A DNA stretch of 64,000 nucleotides from positions 124,001 through 188,000 of the forward strand of contig CAMFLR010000015.1 of the NCBI GenBank assembly GCA_945957605.1. The letters are read 5' to 3'. Under the pieces are notes generated by a model that was not told the DNA's origin, ran no database searches, and was given only the letters and a program-made list of their open reading frames with translations. Origin of the DNA: an uncultured Isosphaeraceae bacterium. Lineage in GTDB: Bacteria; Planctomycetota; Planctomycetia; Isosphaerales; Isosphaeraceae. Position numbers and translations under genes: made by a program. Shown in pieces: positions 1-9,284 of this stretch. Each line of letters starts with the position of its first letter. Position 1 is the first letter of the stretch.

Positions 1-1491
1 GCGACACGAACTTCGGCCTCGGCAATTCGCGTTGTAGGTGGATCCTCGGCAACTGGCAGCTCGAGCTTCAGCACGACTCCGGTGAAGAACGTCGCATCGG
101 TGGCCGATCCGTTGCTTTCGCTGCCGATTCCCGCGGCAGCCGGCCTGCAATCATTCGCGGCCATCAACCTTGGGGCGAATAACTCTCTCACCATCAATCC
201 CGGCATTTATCCCGCCATCAACGTTACTGCGTCTGCTCATCTGACGATGAATCCAGGGATCTACGTGATCACTGGCGGCGGCTTCAGCGTGAATGGCGCA
301 GCCACTGTCAATGGCTCCGGCGTCATGATTTATAACGCGGGTAGCAACTACAACGGTGGAACCGGCAGCACCTATGGCGGCGTCACGCTTGGCGGAAGCG
401 GTGCCGTGAATCTCTCCGCCCCAACTTCGGGGGTTTATGCAGGAGTTTTGCTGTTCCAGTCACGCGATAACACGCGTGCCATCAGCCTGAGCGGTGCGGC
501 AGTCGCGGCGCTCAATGGTGGTGTGATTTACGCTTCGGCAGCGCTCGCAAGCGTGAGCGGAAGTGCCCAGCTTGGCGCTGCGAATCAAGCCGCTAGCTCG
601 CTCCTCGTCAATCAACTTCAACTCACTGGCTCGGGGACGAGCAACCTTACCGCGGCCGGCGTAACAGACGATGCTCCCGACGTCGCGGGCCAGCTCATCG
701 CCGGCGATCTGTCGATCTATGTCGACAACTCATCTGGCATGTTCACCTCGGCCGACCTCGCACGAATTGCCGATGCTGTGAACTCTGCCAGTGCCACGGT
801 GGCTCCGTATGGTGTGCAAATTGTCGAGCTTTCAGACCCGACGTATGCGAACACGATTATTCGCGTCAGTTCGACAAGCCCTGCAGGATCGGCGAACGAC
901 GGTGTTCTCGGGTGCGAAACGCCGGGTGCGATCACGCTGCTCTCCGGTTGGAACTGGTACAGCGCAAGCGACCCGACTCAGATCGGCCAGAACCAGTACG
1001 ACCTCGAAACAATCGTGCTCCACGAAATCGGTCACGTTCTCGGCCTGGGCCACAGCCCCGACGCGACGTCCGTGATGTTTGCATCGCTCGAAACGGGCCA
1101 CGCCAAGCGGTCGCTATCCGACGCCGATCTTGCAATTCCCGACGCCGAAACCGGCCCATGCGGGCTGCACGCCGCAACCGATGCCGGTCTCGAATTCGCG
1201 TCGACGAGTGAAGACACCGCGTCCGACCTCGCCCTCCAGAATCTGGCCGAAGAGGTGAGTGCCCTGCCGCCAAGTTCGCAGACTGTTCCAAACAAGCCAA
1301 TTGTGCTGAAGGCTGATTCGGTCGCTCGTCCGCAACGTACAACCGCTCGCCCCCGTCAGGTTTCGATCGCAACCCCGACTTCGCGTTCGACCTTCGGACG
1401 CGAGGGTGTGACCGTTCGCTTCGGTGACGACCTTCTCGAAACAATCGCGGAGGAACTCGCGACGAAGAAAACGCGCGACATGACAGGGTGA
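1..1491 (+). CDS. Secreted matrixin-type (M10A) zinc metalloprotease, 5' end outside window
   Basis: The frame is open from base 1, so the true start probably lies upstream; a GTG at 82 would give 469 residues. Numbered from 82, residues about 30-200 are rich in Gly, Ala, Ser and Asn with short recurring units (NPGIY, SGSAQ), the look of an exported beta-structured domain. Residues 210-355 form a matrixin-like catalytic domain: the zinc-binding motif HEIGHVLGLGHS starts at His314 and is followed by a VMF methionine turn. The C-terminal 110 residues are low-complexity, rich in Arg, Ser and Thr, with no anchor I recognise. Matrixins are extracellular zinc endopeptidases; the substrate here cannot be told. 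The catalytic motif looks intact. It is followed after 110 bases by a kinase gene on the same strand. Confidence 0.8.
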   Translation, partial: ATRTSASAIRVVGGSSATGSSSFSTTPVKNVASVADPLLSLPIPAAAGLQSFAAINLGANNSLTINPGIYPAINVTASAHLTMNPGIYVITGGGFSVNGAATVNGSGVMIYNAGSNYNGGTGSTYGGVTLGGSGAVNLSAPTSGVYAGVLLFQSRDNTRAISLSGAAVAALNGGVIYASAALASVSGSAQLGAANQAASSLLVNQLQLTGSGTSNLTAAGVTDDAPDVAGQLIAGDLSIYVDNSSGMFTSADLARIADAVNSASATVAPYGVQIVELSDPTYANTIIRVSSTSPAGSANDGVLGCETPGAITLLSGWNWYSASDPTQIGQNQYDLETIVLHEIGHVLGLGHSPDATSVMFASLETGHAKRSLSDADLAIPDAETGPCGLHAATDAGLEFASTSEDTASDLALQNLAEEVSALPPSSQTVPNKPIVLKADSVARPQRTTARPRQVSIATPTSRSTFGREGVTVRFGDDLLETIAEELATKKTRDMTG

Positions 1492-1568
1492 GACTTATGC
1501 TTCAAGAAATTCGAGCGTAATATCAATACTCATGGCACTAGCGATCGCCATGACACAAATCGATACCG

Positions 1569-1584
1569 GCACCCTTCGGGGTGC
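1569..1584 (+). other. UUCG-tetraloop hairpin before the first kinase gene
   Basis: GCACCC (1569-1574), TTCG (1575-1578) and GGGTGC (1579-1584) form a perfect 6-bp stem closed by a UUCG tetraloop, an unusually stable small hairpin. It lies between the metalloprotease stop and the kinase start at 1602. No T-run follows, so it may be a transcript end-stabiliser or leader element as easily as a terminator. Confidence 0.45.
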
Positions 1585-1601
1585 TGGGTCGATGAACGAG
1601 G

Positions 1602-4580
1602 ATGGCAATGGCAAACGACCCCAGCTCTCAGGCAGAACGCCAGCGGAAGTTGCAACAGGTCAGGGACGAAGTGGAACGCGAGCTCGCCCAGGGAGCCACG
1701 CTCTCCGTCTCCGACTGGCTCGTTCGCCATCCCGATCTCGAACCCGAACTGGGTGTCATGCTTCGGGGTCTGATCGGCTCAGAAGCCAGCGGCTCCCGCA
1801 TCGATGAAACTATCGACGCTCACACGAACACCGTCGCAGCCAACGCGCCTGGTACGGACACGACCGCATTTGCGCCGAGTGACAAGGCATCGGCATCCGA
1901 CACGCAAACCATCGACGTCCGAAGCTCTGAGATCCGCTCCTCGGCCGCGGGCGGGGCTGAATTCACGAGTGGGGGGCAACCATCGACTCAAGAAGTCACC
2001 GTCGACGCGGTTCGTCTCGATACAACTCAGCCAAGTGCGCCCCGGAAAGATGGCCCGAGCGCGGGCGACAAGGTTCGCTACATCGGTGATTATGAGATTC
2101 TCTCCACGCTCGGCCAGGGCGGGATGGGGGTTGTTTACAAGGCACGCCAGGTTTCGCTGAACCGCCTCGTTGCGTTGAAGATGATTCGCAATGCCGAATT
2201 TGCGAATAGCGATCAATTGCGACGATTTCAAAATGAGGCCGAAGCCGTCGCCGCGCTCGATCATCCGGGAATCGTGCCGATCTACGAAGTGGGCACATAT
2301 GAAGATCAGCGTTATTTCAGCATGAAGCTTGTCGAAGGCCAGGCTCTCGACAAGAAGTTGCCCGAACTCGCGACCGACCCACGCGCTGCCGCTCGCATCA
2401 TCGCCGAGATTGCCGACTCGCTCAATCACGCGCATCAACGAGGCATTCTCCACCGCGACCTCAAGCCCGCGAACATCTTGCTCGACACCGAAGATCATGC
2501 CCACGTTACCGACTTCGGTCTCGCAAAACGCATCGAAGAAGACGCCGGGCTAACCGTTACCGGCGTGATCATGGGCACGCCATCGTACATGGCGCCCGAA
2601 CAGGCGGCGGGCCAATCTTCGCTGGTGACGACCGCATCCGACGTGTACGGGCTGGGCGCGATCATGTACGCCTCGCTCACCGGCCGCGCTCCGTTCGCGA
2701 GCGATTCGGTAATGAACACGCTCGACCAGGTGCGGAACTCTCCGCCGCTCTCGCCGACGCGCGTGAACGCAAAACTACCGCGCGACCTTGAAGTCATCTG
2801 CCTGAAATGCCTCGAGAAAGATCCGCGGCATCGTTACCCATCAGCCCAGGCGCTCGCCGACGATATCCATCGCTGGCTGCGCGGGGAACCGATCAACGCG
2901 AGACCAGTCGGGCCGATCGTCCGCCTGCGCATGTGGGCCAAGCGCAAGCCCGCGCTCGCCGGCGTTACGGCTGCACTGATCGTCGCTTCGCTGGTAGGCA
3001 TTTTTGGCGTCGTCTGGCAATGGCGCGAGGCTGTCTCGCAACGCAACCAGGCGCAGCTCGCGCGCGACGATGCGATGGCGCAAGAACGAGCGGCGCGCGC
3101 AGCCGAAGGCGAAGCCAAAATCGCACGTGATGAGGCCGTGACCAGCGAGAAAAAAGCTGTGACCGCGCGCGCTCAGGCCGAGCAAAACGCCCAAATCGCC
3201 GGTATGCAGGCAACGCTGGCACTCAACACGATTCAGGATCTCGTCAGCCAGGTGCAAAGCGGACTTCAAGCCCCCGGTCTTTTCGACCTTAAAGCCGCGC
3301 TGCTCGACTCTGCACTCAAACGCATTGATAGTGTTGCAGGAATTTACGACAGGTCCACAAGCAAGGAAGCAACCACTGCCGCTGCACTCATGGAACTGGG
3401 CAAGATATATCGCCAACTCGGGCAGACACAGAAATCATTTAACGCGTTTCAGAAATGTCTGGAAATCACCAAGGAACGCGTGAAGATCAAAAACTATAGC
3501 GATCCATCACGTCAGAACTTGGCTAACACGTATTTCGAGCTCGCTTTCTGTAGTGAGGAACTGAACCGCGACATGAAGGCGACGCTCGCATACAACCAGG
3601 ACGCTTTGAAACTCTACGAGGACATCTACAACAAACCAAAGCTCGACGACTTCCCCATCGATCGCAAAATTGTCCGGGCGGGCTTGGCGGAAGCGTATAC
3701 GCGAGTCGGCGTGACACAATACCGCATGGGTGAGTTGACGGCCGCACTCGAGAATTATCGAAAGGCCTATAATCTCCGTCGTGAATTGGCCGAGGAACTC
3801 AAGGACAATCCACGGCTGAAACAAGACCTGAGCTATTCGATGATGGCGCTCGCGGAAACAAACTTCCGCCTGGGCGACCGCAAACTGGCCGACGATTATT
3901 ACAAGCAGACGCTCGACCAACGCGAATCGATGGCCAAACTGAAGCCCAACGACCTCACGGCGCTCAAGGAACTGGGCGATGTCTATTACATGATCGGCGA
4001 ATTCAAACTTCGTTGCGCAGACTTGAAGACCGCGCGCCAGATGCTCGAAAGTGGTCTAAAGCAACGGCAGGAACTCGTCGACCGCGAGCCTCGCAACGTC
4101 ATCTACCGCCGCGATCTGGGAATGAGTTTCTATCGACTTGGCAATCTTGCCGATTTGGAAAAGAAGCCCGAAGACGCCAAGAAAATGTATGATGCTTCGC
4201 TCAAGACTCGCGAGGACCTTGCCAAGATCAGCGAGAGCAACGATCGTCGTCAAACAGAACTCATGCTCGCGCTGGCTCATGCGGGTCAACCCGCCCGTGC
4301 GCTCGAACTCGCCGATCGGTTTTCAGCGGGACCGAATGTCGACCGCGAGCAACGAATCTTCCTGGCCGCGTGCTACGCTCAGGTTGCGCGAACGACTCCA
4401 GCTGAAAAGAGCGAGCAGGTTCAAGCGGCGCTCTTCAAAGCCGTCGACGCAGTGCGAATCGCCGTAAAACAAGGGTTCCGAGATCGGGTCTATCTCGAAA
4501 CCGAGCCCGATCTGGAACCCATTCGAAGTCGCGACGACTTCAAAGCACTTCTCGCCGAGATTCCCCGCGCTGGTTCGTAA
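1602..4580 (+). CDS. Membrane-anchored Ser/Thr protein kinase with TPR-rich C-terminal region
   Basis: A 992-residue Hanks-type kinase. Residues 1-160 are a variable Ser/Thr-rich segment. The catalytic domain spans about 164-430: glycine loop GQGGMG from 171, ATP-binding Lys193, catalytic HRDLKPAN at 284-291, DFG at 304-306 and MAPEQA in the activation segment, so it should be active. A single transmembrane helix lies at about 451-474, followed by an Ala/Glu/Arg/Gln-rich coiled coil (about 475-540) and helical TPR-like repeats (about 600-870). The topology predicts a cytoplasmic kinase and an extracytoplasmic TPR region that could bind a partner. The start at 1602 is preceded by GAACGAGG; a second in-frame ATG at 1608 is possible. 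TPR kinases of this build are greatly expanded in Planctomycetota; substrates are not predictable. Confidence 0.92.
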   Translation: MAMANDPSSQAERQRKLQQVRDEVERELAQGATLSVSDWLVRHPDLEPELGVMLRGLIGSEASGSRIDETIDAHTNTVAANAPGTDTTAFAPSDKASASDTQTIDVRSSEIRSSAAGGAEFTSGGQPSTQEVTVDAVRLDTTQPSAPRKDGPSAGDKVRYIGDYEILSTLGQGGMGVVYKARQVSLNRLVALKMIRNAEFANSDQLRRFQNEAEAVAALDHPGIVPIYEVGTYEDQRYFSMKLVEGQALDKKLPELATDPRAAARIIAEIADSLNHAHQRGILHRDLKPANILLDTEDHAHVTDFGLAKRIEEDAGLTVTGVIMGTPSYMAPEQAAGQSSLVTTASDVYGLGAIMYASLTGRAPFASDSVMNTLDQVRNSPPLSPTRVNAKLPRDLEVICLKCLEKDPRHRYPSAQALADDIHRWLRGEPINARPVGPIVRLRMWAKRKPALAGVTAALIVASLVGIFGVVWQWREAVSQRNQAQLARDDAMAQERAARAAEGEAKIARDEAVTSEKKAVTARAQAEQNAQIAGMQATLALNTIQDLVSQVQSGLQAPGLFDLKAALLDSALKRIDSVAGIYDRSTSKEATTAAALMELGKIYRQLGQTQKSFNAFQKCLEITKERVKIKNYSDPSRQNLANTYFELAFCSEELNRDMKATLAYNQDALKLYEDIYNKPKLDDFPIDRKIVRAGLAEAYTRVGVTQYRMGELTAALENYRKAYNLRRELAEELKDNPRLKQDLSYSMMALAETNFRLGDRKLADDYYKQTLDQRESMAKLKPNDLTALKELGDVYYMIGEFKLRCADLKTARQMLESGLKQRQELVDREPRNVIYRRDLGMSFYRLGNLADLEKKPEDAKKMYDASLKTREDLAKISESNDRRQTELMLALAHAGQPARALELADRFSAGPNVDREQRIFLAACYAQVARTTPAEKSEQVQAALFKAVDAVRIAVKQGFRDRVYLETEPDLEPIRSRDDFKALLAEIPRAGS

Positions 4581-4587
4581 TTGAATC

Positions 4588-4620
4588 GTCGCAGGGAACA
4601 CAACATTGCGCCCCTGCGAC
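4588..4620. terminator. Candidate bidirectional terminator between convergent genes
   Basis: GTCGCAGGG (4588-4596) and CCCTGCGAC (4612-4620) form a perfect 9-bp stem around a 15-nt loop. It fills the 51-bp gap between the stops of the convergent kinase and DUF1501 genes. There is no clear T-run on either side, so efficiency is uncertain. Confidence 0.5.
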
Positions 4621-4631
4621 ATTACGATCTA

Positions 4632-6005
4632 TCATGCGAAAATATCGCTCACCACGCTGCCCGCAACATCCGTAAGACGGAACTGGCGGCCGGCGTACTT
4701 GTACGTGAGCTTCTCGTGATCGAGACCGAGCAGCGCGAGCAGCGTCGCGTGCAAGTCATTGGTGTGCATCCGGCCTTCCACGGCCTTGATGCCATATTCA
4801 TCCGTCGACCCGTACGTATAACCTGCCTTCACACCGGCGCCCGCGAGGAACATCGGGTAACCCGTGATGTTATGATCGCGACCGTCCTGCCCCTGTGAAG
4901 TCGGCAATCGGCCGAATTCACTGCCGAAGAGCACGAGCGTGTCGTCAAGCAGTCCGCGCCGCTTGAGGTCGGTCAACAGCGCTGCTGTGGGTTGATCGAC
5001 GGAGCCGCAACGATCGATGAGCCCCTTGTGCAGATTGTTGTGATGATCCCAGCCCGGCTGGCAAACTTCGACAAAACGAACCCCCGCTTCGCTCAAACGG
5101 CGAGCGATCAAGCACTGCCGCGCGAACGCTCCGGCGGGTCCTGGTTTCACACCGTACTCGTCGAGAACCTTCTGCGGCTCCTTCGAGATGTCGAGGAGTT
5201 CAGGCACCTTGCCTTGCATGCGGAATGCGAGTTCGAACGACTCGATAACGCCGTCGAGCGAATCCGGCACGTCAGCAGCGGAGGCAAGGTTGCGATTCAT
5301 CCCTTGAATGAGATCGAGTTGCATGCGCTGAAGCTTGTTCGCGGCAGTCGCGCGAAGATTCGGCAAGTAACCGTTGTCGTCGATGCGCGTCCCCTGGAAA
5401 TGTGCCGGCAAAAATGCACTGCCGTAGTTCACCGCTCCGCCGAAGTTGGGCGGCGGATTGACGGTGACGTAGCCCGGCAGATCCTGGTTTTCGCTGCCAA
5501 GGCCGTACAGCAGCCAGGCACCCATGCTCGGCCGCGTGAGCGCGGCGTTGGCGCTTCCGGTGTGAAGTTGAACCACCGCTTGCGGGTGGGCTGGGGTGTC
5601 AGTGTGCAAACCACGCAGCCAGCAGAGTTCGTCGGCGTGCTTCGCAAGGTTCGGCAGCAGTTCCGAAAACCACGAGCCAGTTTGGCCGTGCTGCGTGAAC
5701 TTAAATTTGGATGCGGTAAGGCTTCCGCCTCCAGGTCCAGCTTTGCCATCGTTCTTCTGCAACTGCGGCTTGTATTCAAACGTGTCGTGTTGCGACATCG
5801 CCCCGTTCATGTGAACGAAGATCAATCGCTTGGCGCGTGGCGTGAAGTGAGGTTCCTTCGGCGCGAGCGGGTGAGCGATTTGCTTGCTCGCGGCCGACGA
5901 TGTTTGCTCGCCGAGTAAACCGGCGAGAGCCAGATAACCAAATCCAGCTCCGGCGGATCGGAGCACCTGACGGCGTGAAGGCTGAAATGCGGAATTCTCT
6001 GACAT
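4632..6005 (-). CDS. DUF1501 family Tat-exported protein
   Basis: A 457-residue protein with a twin-arginine signal: SRRQVLRSAGAGFGYLALAG lies near the N-terminus and is followed by an Ala/Ser-rich cleavage region, so it should be exported folded. The rest matches the DUF1501 family, related to the sulfatase/alkaline phosphatase fold. Visible family blocks include FVHMNGAMSQHDTFEYKP, the LRGLHTDTPAHPQ segment, VEVCQPGWDHHNN and FGSEFGRLPTSQGQDGRDHN. It lies 60 bp downstream of the DUF1549/DUF1553 gene, the usual planctomycete pairing, and is probably cotranscribed with it. A GGAG Shine-Dalgarno sequence is placed about 11 nt before the ATG. The biochemical role of these pairs is not established; breakdown of complex organic matter is a common proposal. 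Confidence 0.93.
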   Translation of the reverse strand: MSENSAFQPSRRQVLRSAGAGFGYLALAGLLGEQTSSAASKQIAHPLAPKEPHFTPRAKRLIFVHMNGAMSQHDTFEYKPQLQKNDGKAGPGGGSLTASKFKFTQHGQTGSWFSELLPNLAKHADELCWLRGLHTDTPAHPQAVVQLHTGSANAALTRPSMGAWLLYGLGSENQDLPGYVTVNPPPNFGGAVNYGSAFLPAHFQGTRIDDNGYLPNLRATAANKLQRMQLDLIQGMNRNLASAADVPDSLDGVIESFELAFRMQGKVPELLDISKEPQKVLDEYGVKPGPAGAFARQCLIARRLSEAGVRFVEVCQPGWDHHNNLHKGLIDRCGSVDQPTAALLTDLKRRGLLDDTLVLFGSEFGRLPTSQGQDGRDHNITGYPMFLAGAGVKAGYTYGSTDEYGIKAVEGRMHTNDLHATLLALLGLDHEKLTYKYAGRQFRLTDVAGSVVSDIFA

Positions 6006-6026
6006 GGTGAATCTGCTCCAATCGTA

Positions 6027-6055
6027 AAGCGCCCCGCCGTTGAAGCGGGGCGCTT
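6027..6055 (-). other. Strong intercistronic hairpin between the DUF1549 and DUF1501 genes
   Basis: AAGCGCCCCGC (6027-6037) and GCGGGGCGCTT (6045-6055) make a perfect 11-bp GC-rich stem with a 7-nt loop, just after the stop of the upstream gene and directly before the ribosome-binding region of the DUF1501 gene. It could protect the upstream message or partly terminate transcription and set the ratio of the two proteins. Confidence 0.6.
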
Positions 6056-6065
6056 AGAGTTGAGG

Positions 6066-8654
6066 TTAGCGCACGAAGCGGAATTCGGCGGACGCGTAAA
6101 CGGCCTGAGCGAACGCGAGCCACGCGGCCGTGCGTGCGTCTTTGGGACGAATGACTTCCTCGACAATCGCGACACCGGCCTGGTCGGCTTGGTCGGGGTC
6201 CGGCGGCGGTTCGGCGGCAGCCTTTGGCTTCGCGTCGGGCTTGGCCTTTTCAACCGGAGCAGCCGGTGGCACATATGTGCTCGCGTAATTGTCGAGGAAC
6301 GCCAGCACCGTTTTGACCTCGGCGTCACCCGGCTCGCGCCCCAAGGCCTGCCGATAGATCGAACGAACGCGATCTGTGTCGTTCGTCTTGGAATCGGCGA
6401 GCAGCCGTTCCGCGAACGCGAGTGATTGCTTTCGCACGAACGTCGAGTTGAGGAGGAACAGCGCCTGGCCTGGCACTGTCGTTTCTTCGCGAGCGCCGGT
6501 CACCAGCGTTTGCTCGACAGGGTCGAACACTTCGAGCGCACGCGGCGTGAGACCACGAAGCAACGGCAGGTAGACGCTGCGAACGCGCGACCTGTCCGAC
6601 GCTTCATGAATCGCTTTCGCCTCGGGACCGTTATCGCGAATCTCGATCATCTTGAGATGCTGAGCCGCTGTGTCGGTCGGGCGCCCCTTCTCCACCGTGC
6701 CCGCGATCACTAGAACGGCGTCGCGATATTCTTCCGCGGCAAGCCGACGAGGTGCATGACGCCAGACAAGTCGATTGGCCGGGTCGGTCGCAAGTTGTTT
6801 GGCACTCCCTTCGGCCGAAAGCTGGTAAGCACGCGTCAACACGAGCGATCTCACCAATCGTTTCAGGCTCCAGCCATCCTGAACAAACTTGCCAGCCAGA
6901 TGGTCGAGCAACTCAGGATGCGACGGGACATCGCCCGTCGTGCCGAAGTTGTCGACGGTCGAGACGAGTCCCGTCGCAAAGAGACGTTGCCAGACGCGAT
7001 TCACCGCCACGCGAGACGTGAGCGGATTCTTGGGGCTGGTGATCCACTGCGCGAGTTCGAGCCGGCCGCTTTGTTCGCGATTGATCGACGATGTTCCCGG
7101 AACTTCGAACGCGGTGACGAATCCGCGAGGAACCACCGGACCGAGTTTTTCCGCTTCGCCGCGTACGCGAACTTCAGTATCCGCGATCAACTTGGCATCG
7201 CGAATTCCGTGTGCAGCGAGCCCCTTTTGAGCCGGATCCGTAAGCGCCAGCAGTTCGGCCTGTAGCCCCTCGTATTTCAGGCGGACCGGACGTTGAACCG
7301 GCTGACCGTTGGGACCGCGTTTCAATCCTTCCGGCGTCCCACGAATGTTGTCCCACGCTTCTTTTGCCTTCGCGACTTCAGCCGTGAGCCTCGCAACTTC
7401 TTTGGGATCCGCAGGAGCAATCGACCCCTTGAGCCGAACGAGCATGTCGGGCACGTAGTACGCCAGTCCCGCCCCGCCCATCTGATTGCGCAATCCTGCC
7501 GCATTATCCGTGCTCGTGAAAATCCCCGCGAGAGCATAGTAGTCCGACGTCGGAATTGGGTCGAACTTGTGGTCATGGCAGCGGGCGCATGCGACGGTCA
7601 GGCCAAGAGTCGATCGCGAAACAACGTCGATTTGCTCGTCGACATTGTCCATCAAGAAACGAACTTTGAACCGCTGATTCACATCCTTCGGTCCGAGGGC
7701 AAGAAACCCGGTCGCGGTCAGCAAGCGATTGCGTTCGTTGTCGTTCGACGCGGGCAGCAAGTCGCCGGCAATCTGTTCGCGGATAAACTGGTCGAACGGC
7801 ACGTCGGCATTCACGCTGTCGATGACGTAATTGCGATACCGCCAGGCGTGCGGATAGGGAATATTTCGGCTGGGACCGGTCGATTCGCCGTATCGCGCGA
7901 CGTCGAGCCAGTGTCGTCCCCAGCGCTCGCCAAACGCGGGCGACGCAAGCAAGCGGTCGACCACATTGGCGAATGCCTGCGGATTTTTGTCGCGAACGAA
8001 GTTGTCGATCTCTTCAGGAGTCGGCGGTAGGCCGGTGAGGTCGAACGTGACACGTCGGATCAACGTCACGCGATCTGCATCGCCAACCGGCTTGAGGCCC
8101 TTCGCTTCGAGCTTCGCGAGCACGAATTTATCGACATCGTCGACCGGCCAGCTTGTATTGCTCACGGTCGGCGGTTGAGGTTTCGTCAGCGGCTTGAAAG
8201 CCCAGTGGTCGCGTTTGAGCTGCTCGTACTTCGGCTTCGGTTTGCCGAACGAGGCGGGCATACGGATCGCCGGCCAGGCAGCGCCATCCTTGATCCACGA
8301 TGTCAGGTCAGCAAGTTCCTGCGCGGAGAGATGTTCACCCTCCAACGGCATCTTGCGCTTGCCTTCCTGGGTCACTCGCTTGAGCAGGCGGCTTTCTTCA
8401 GGCTTGCCAGGGACGATGGAGGGGCCGGTATTGCCGCCGACGATCATCCCGTTGCGGTCATCCACTCGCAGGCCGCCCGCCGGCTTCGTGTCGGCGGAAT
8501 GACATGCATAGCAGTGCCCCGCCAAAATCGGCCGGATCTTCTTCTCGAAGAACTCAACCTTCGCCGGGTCTGGTTGCTGTGCACAGACCGTTGCGGCCGT
8601 GGTAAGAACCAACAGCCCAGGTAACCATCGACGCCAACCCCTCATCAATCTCAT
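6066..8654 (-). CDS. DUF1549/DUF1553 (PSCyt1/PSCyt2/PSD1) secreted c-type cytochrome protein
   Basis: An 862-residue exported protein. The start at 8654 was chosen over a longer frame (8759) because it has a GGGGG-rich Shine-Dalgarno sequence about 7 nt upstream and begins a clear signal peptide (MRLMRGWRRWLPGLLVLTTA). Order: planctomycete cytochrome domain PSCyt1 with the haem-binding motif CYACHS soon after the signal; PSCyt2/DUF1549 with the blocks FGERWGRHWLDVARYGES and CARCHDHKFDPI, which supplies a second CxxCH; then PSD1/DUF1553 with VNRVWQRLFATGLV and an Arg-Ala-Tyr block. The C-terminal 80 residues include a Pro/Ala/Lys/Asp linker. It should be periplasmic and redox-active. Substrate and reaction are unknown for the family; the DUF1501 gene downstream is its usual companion. 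Confidence 0.93.
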   Translation of the reverse strand: MRLMRGWRRWLPGLLVLTTAATVCAQQPDPAKVEFFEKKIRPILAGHCYACHSADTKPAGGLRVDDRNGMIVGGNTGPSIVPGKPEESRLLKRVTQEGKRKMPLEGEHLSAQELADLTSWIKDGAAWPAIRMPASFGKPKPKYEQLKRDHWAFKPLTKPQPPTVSNTSWPVDDVDKFVLAKLEAKGLKPVGDADRVTLIRRVTFDLTGLPPTPEEIDNFVRDKNPQAFANVVDRLLASPAFGERWGRHWLDVARYGESTGPSRNIPYPHAWRYRNYVIDSVNADVPFDQFIREQIAGDLLPASNDNERNRLLTATGFLALGPKDVNQRFKVRFLMDNVDEQIDVVSRSTLGLTVACARCHDHKFDPIPTSDYYALAGIFTSTDNAAGLRNQMGGAGLAYYVPDMLVRLKGSIAPADPKEVARLTAEVAKAKEAWDNIRGTPEGLKRGPNGQPVQRPVRLKYEGLQAELLALTDPAQKGLAAHGIRDAKLIADTEVRVRGEAEKLGPVVPRGFVTAFEVPGTSSINREQSGRLELAQWITSPKNPLTSRVAVNRVWQRLFATGLVSTVDNFGTTGDVPSHPELLDHLAGKFVQDGWSLKRLVRSLVLTRAYQLSAEGSAKQLATDPANRLVWRHAPRRLAAEEYRDAVLVIAGTVEKGRPTDTAAQHLKMIEIRDNGPEAKAIHEASDRSRVRSVYLPLLRGLTPRALEVFDPVEQTLVTGAREETTVPGQALFLLNSTFVRKQSLAFAERLLADSKTNDTDRVRSIYRQALGREPGDAEVKTVLAFLDNYASTYVPPAAPVEKAKPDAKPKAAAEPPPDPDQADQAGVAIVEEVIRPKDARTAAWLAFAQAVYASAEFRFVR

Positions 8655-8783
8655 CACTGTCCCCCTTCGCGAGCCGTCTGGCTCGCCTTCTCCCGGCGCC
8701 ACCCTTTCTTGGGTGTTTGCCAACGCGAGAAACCGGTGTATCGCTTCACTGATCGCCATCGCCCGATCAGTCAGCGCGAGGAT

Positions 8784-8811
8784 ACTATACTAAATCAATC
8801 GACAATATCAA
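8784..8811 (-). promoter_or_regulatory. Candidate sigma-70-type promoter for the DUF1549-DUF1501 operon
   Basis: Read on the minus strand, TTGATA (8806-8811) and TATAGT (8784-8789) are separated by 16 nt. Both hexamers are close to consensus, in an A/T-rich patch inside otherwise GC-rich DNA. The predicted transcript would have a leader of about 120 nt before the chosen ATG at 8654. Confidence 0.5.
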
Positions 8812-9284
8812 TAACATGACTCAAGTTTTCTCGGCCGCCTCACGACGAAATCGGAACGAACTTCGCTCGGCAAATGACTGGCGATTCGCGCCAAGCTCAA
8901 TCGACATAACTCGCTGTGTAACAAATGGATAAGACGACCAACCACGCAAGCTAATGACATCCGTTCAGAATCGCAAAGAACGCGTCATTTATTTAAGAGC
9001 AAATTTCACTAAATCGATCAAGATAGAAGATATCAGCTTGACCTTGGCCGATAGAAGTGAGAATAATGGCCCACGTCAGCCACAGCTTGGCCCAAAAGCG
9101 TGCGAATCCCGACTGATTGAGTTGGGAATGCAACGCGGCGGTGCCAGTGGATGTGAGCTGTTTTCCCCCCGCTTGAATCACCCGTACAAATGCCGACTCG
9201 ACAACGAGAGGCCTTCAGGATCGATATTCCGCCAGGAGCCAACTGGACAACCAGAGGCCATGCGGAGATGTCGAGGATCTCTCA
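8812..9284. other. Intergenic region between divergent DUF1549 and DUF1559 genes
   Basis: About 470 bp of lower-GC DNA with no convincing gene. A reading frame at 8954-9337 overlaps the start of the DUF1559 gene and resembles nothing. The A/T-rich stretch around 8975-9045 is a reasonable place for the DUF1559 gene's promoter, but I see no clear -35/-10 pair. Confidence 0.4.

Noticed and set aside
4992-5918. Plus-strand open frame of 308 codons
   Set aside because: Antisense to the DUF1501 gene, which has a Tat signal and family motifs.
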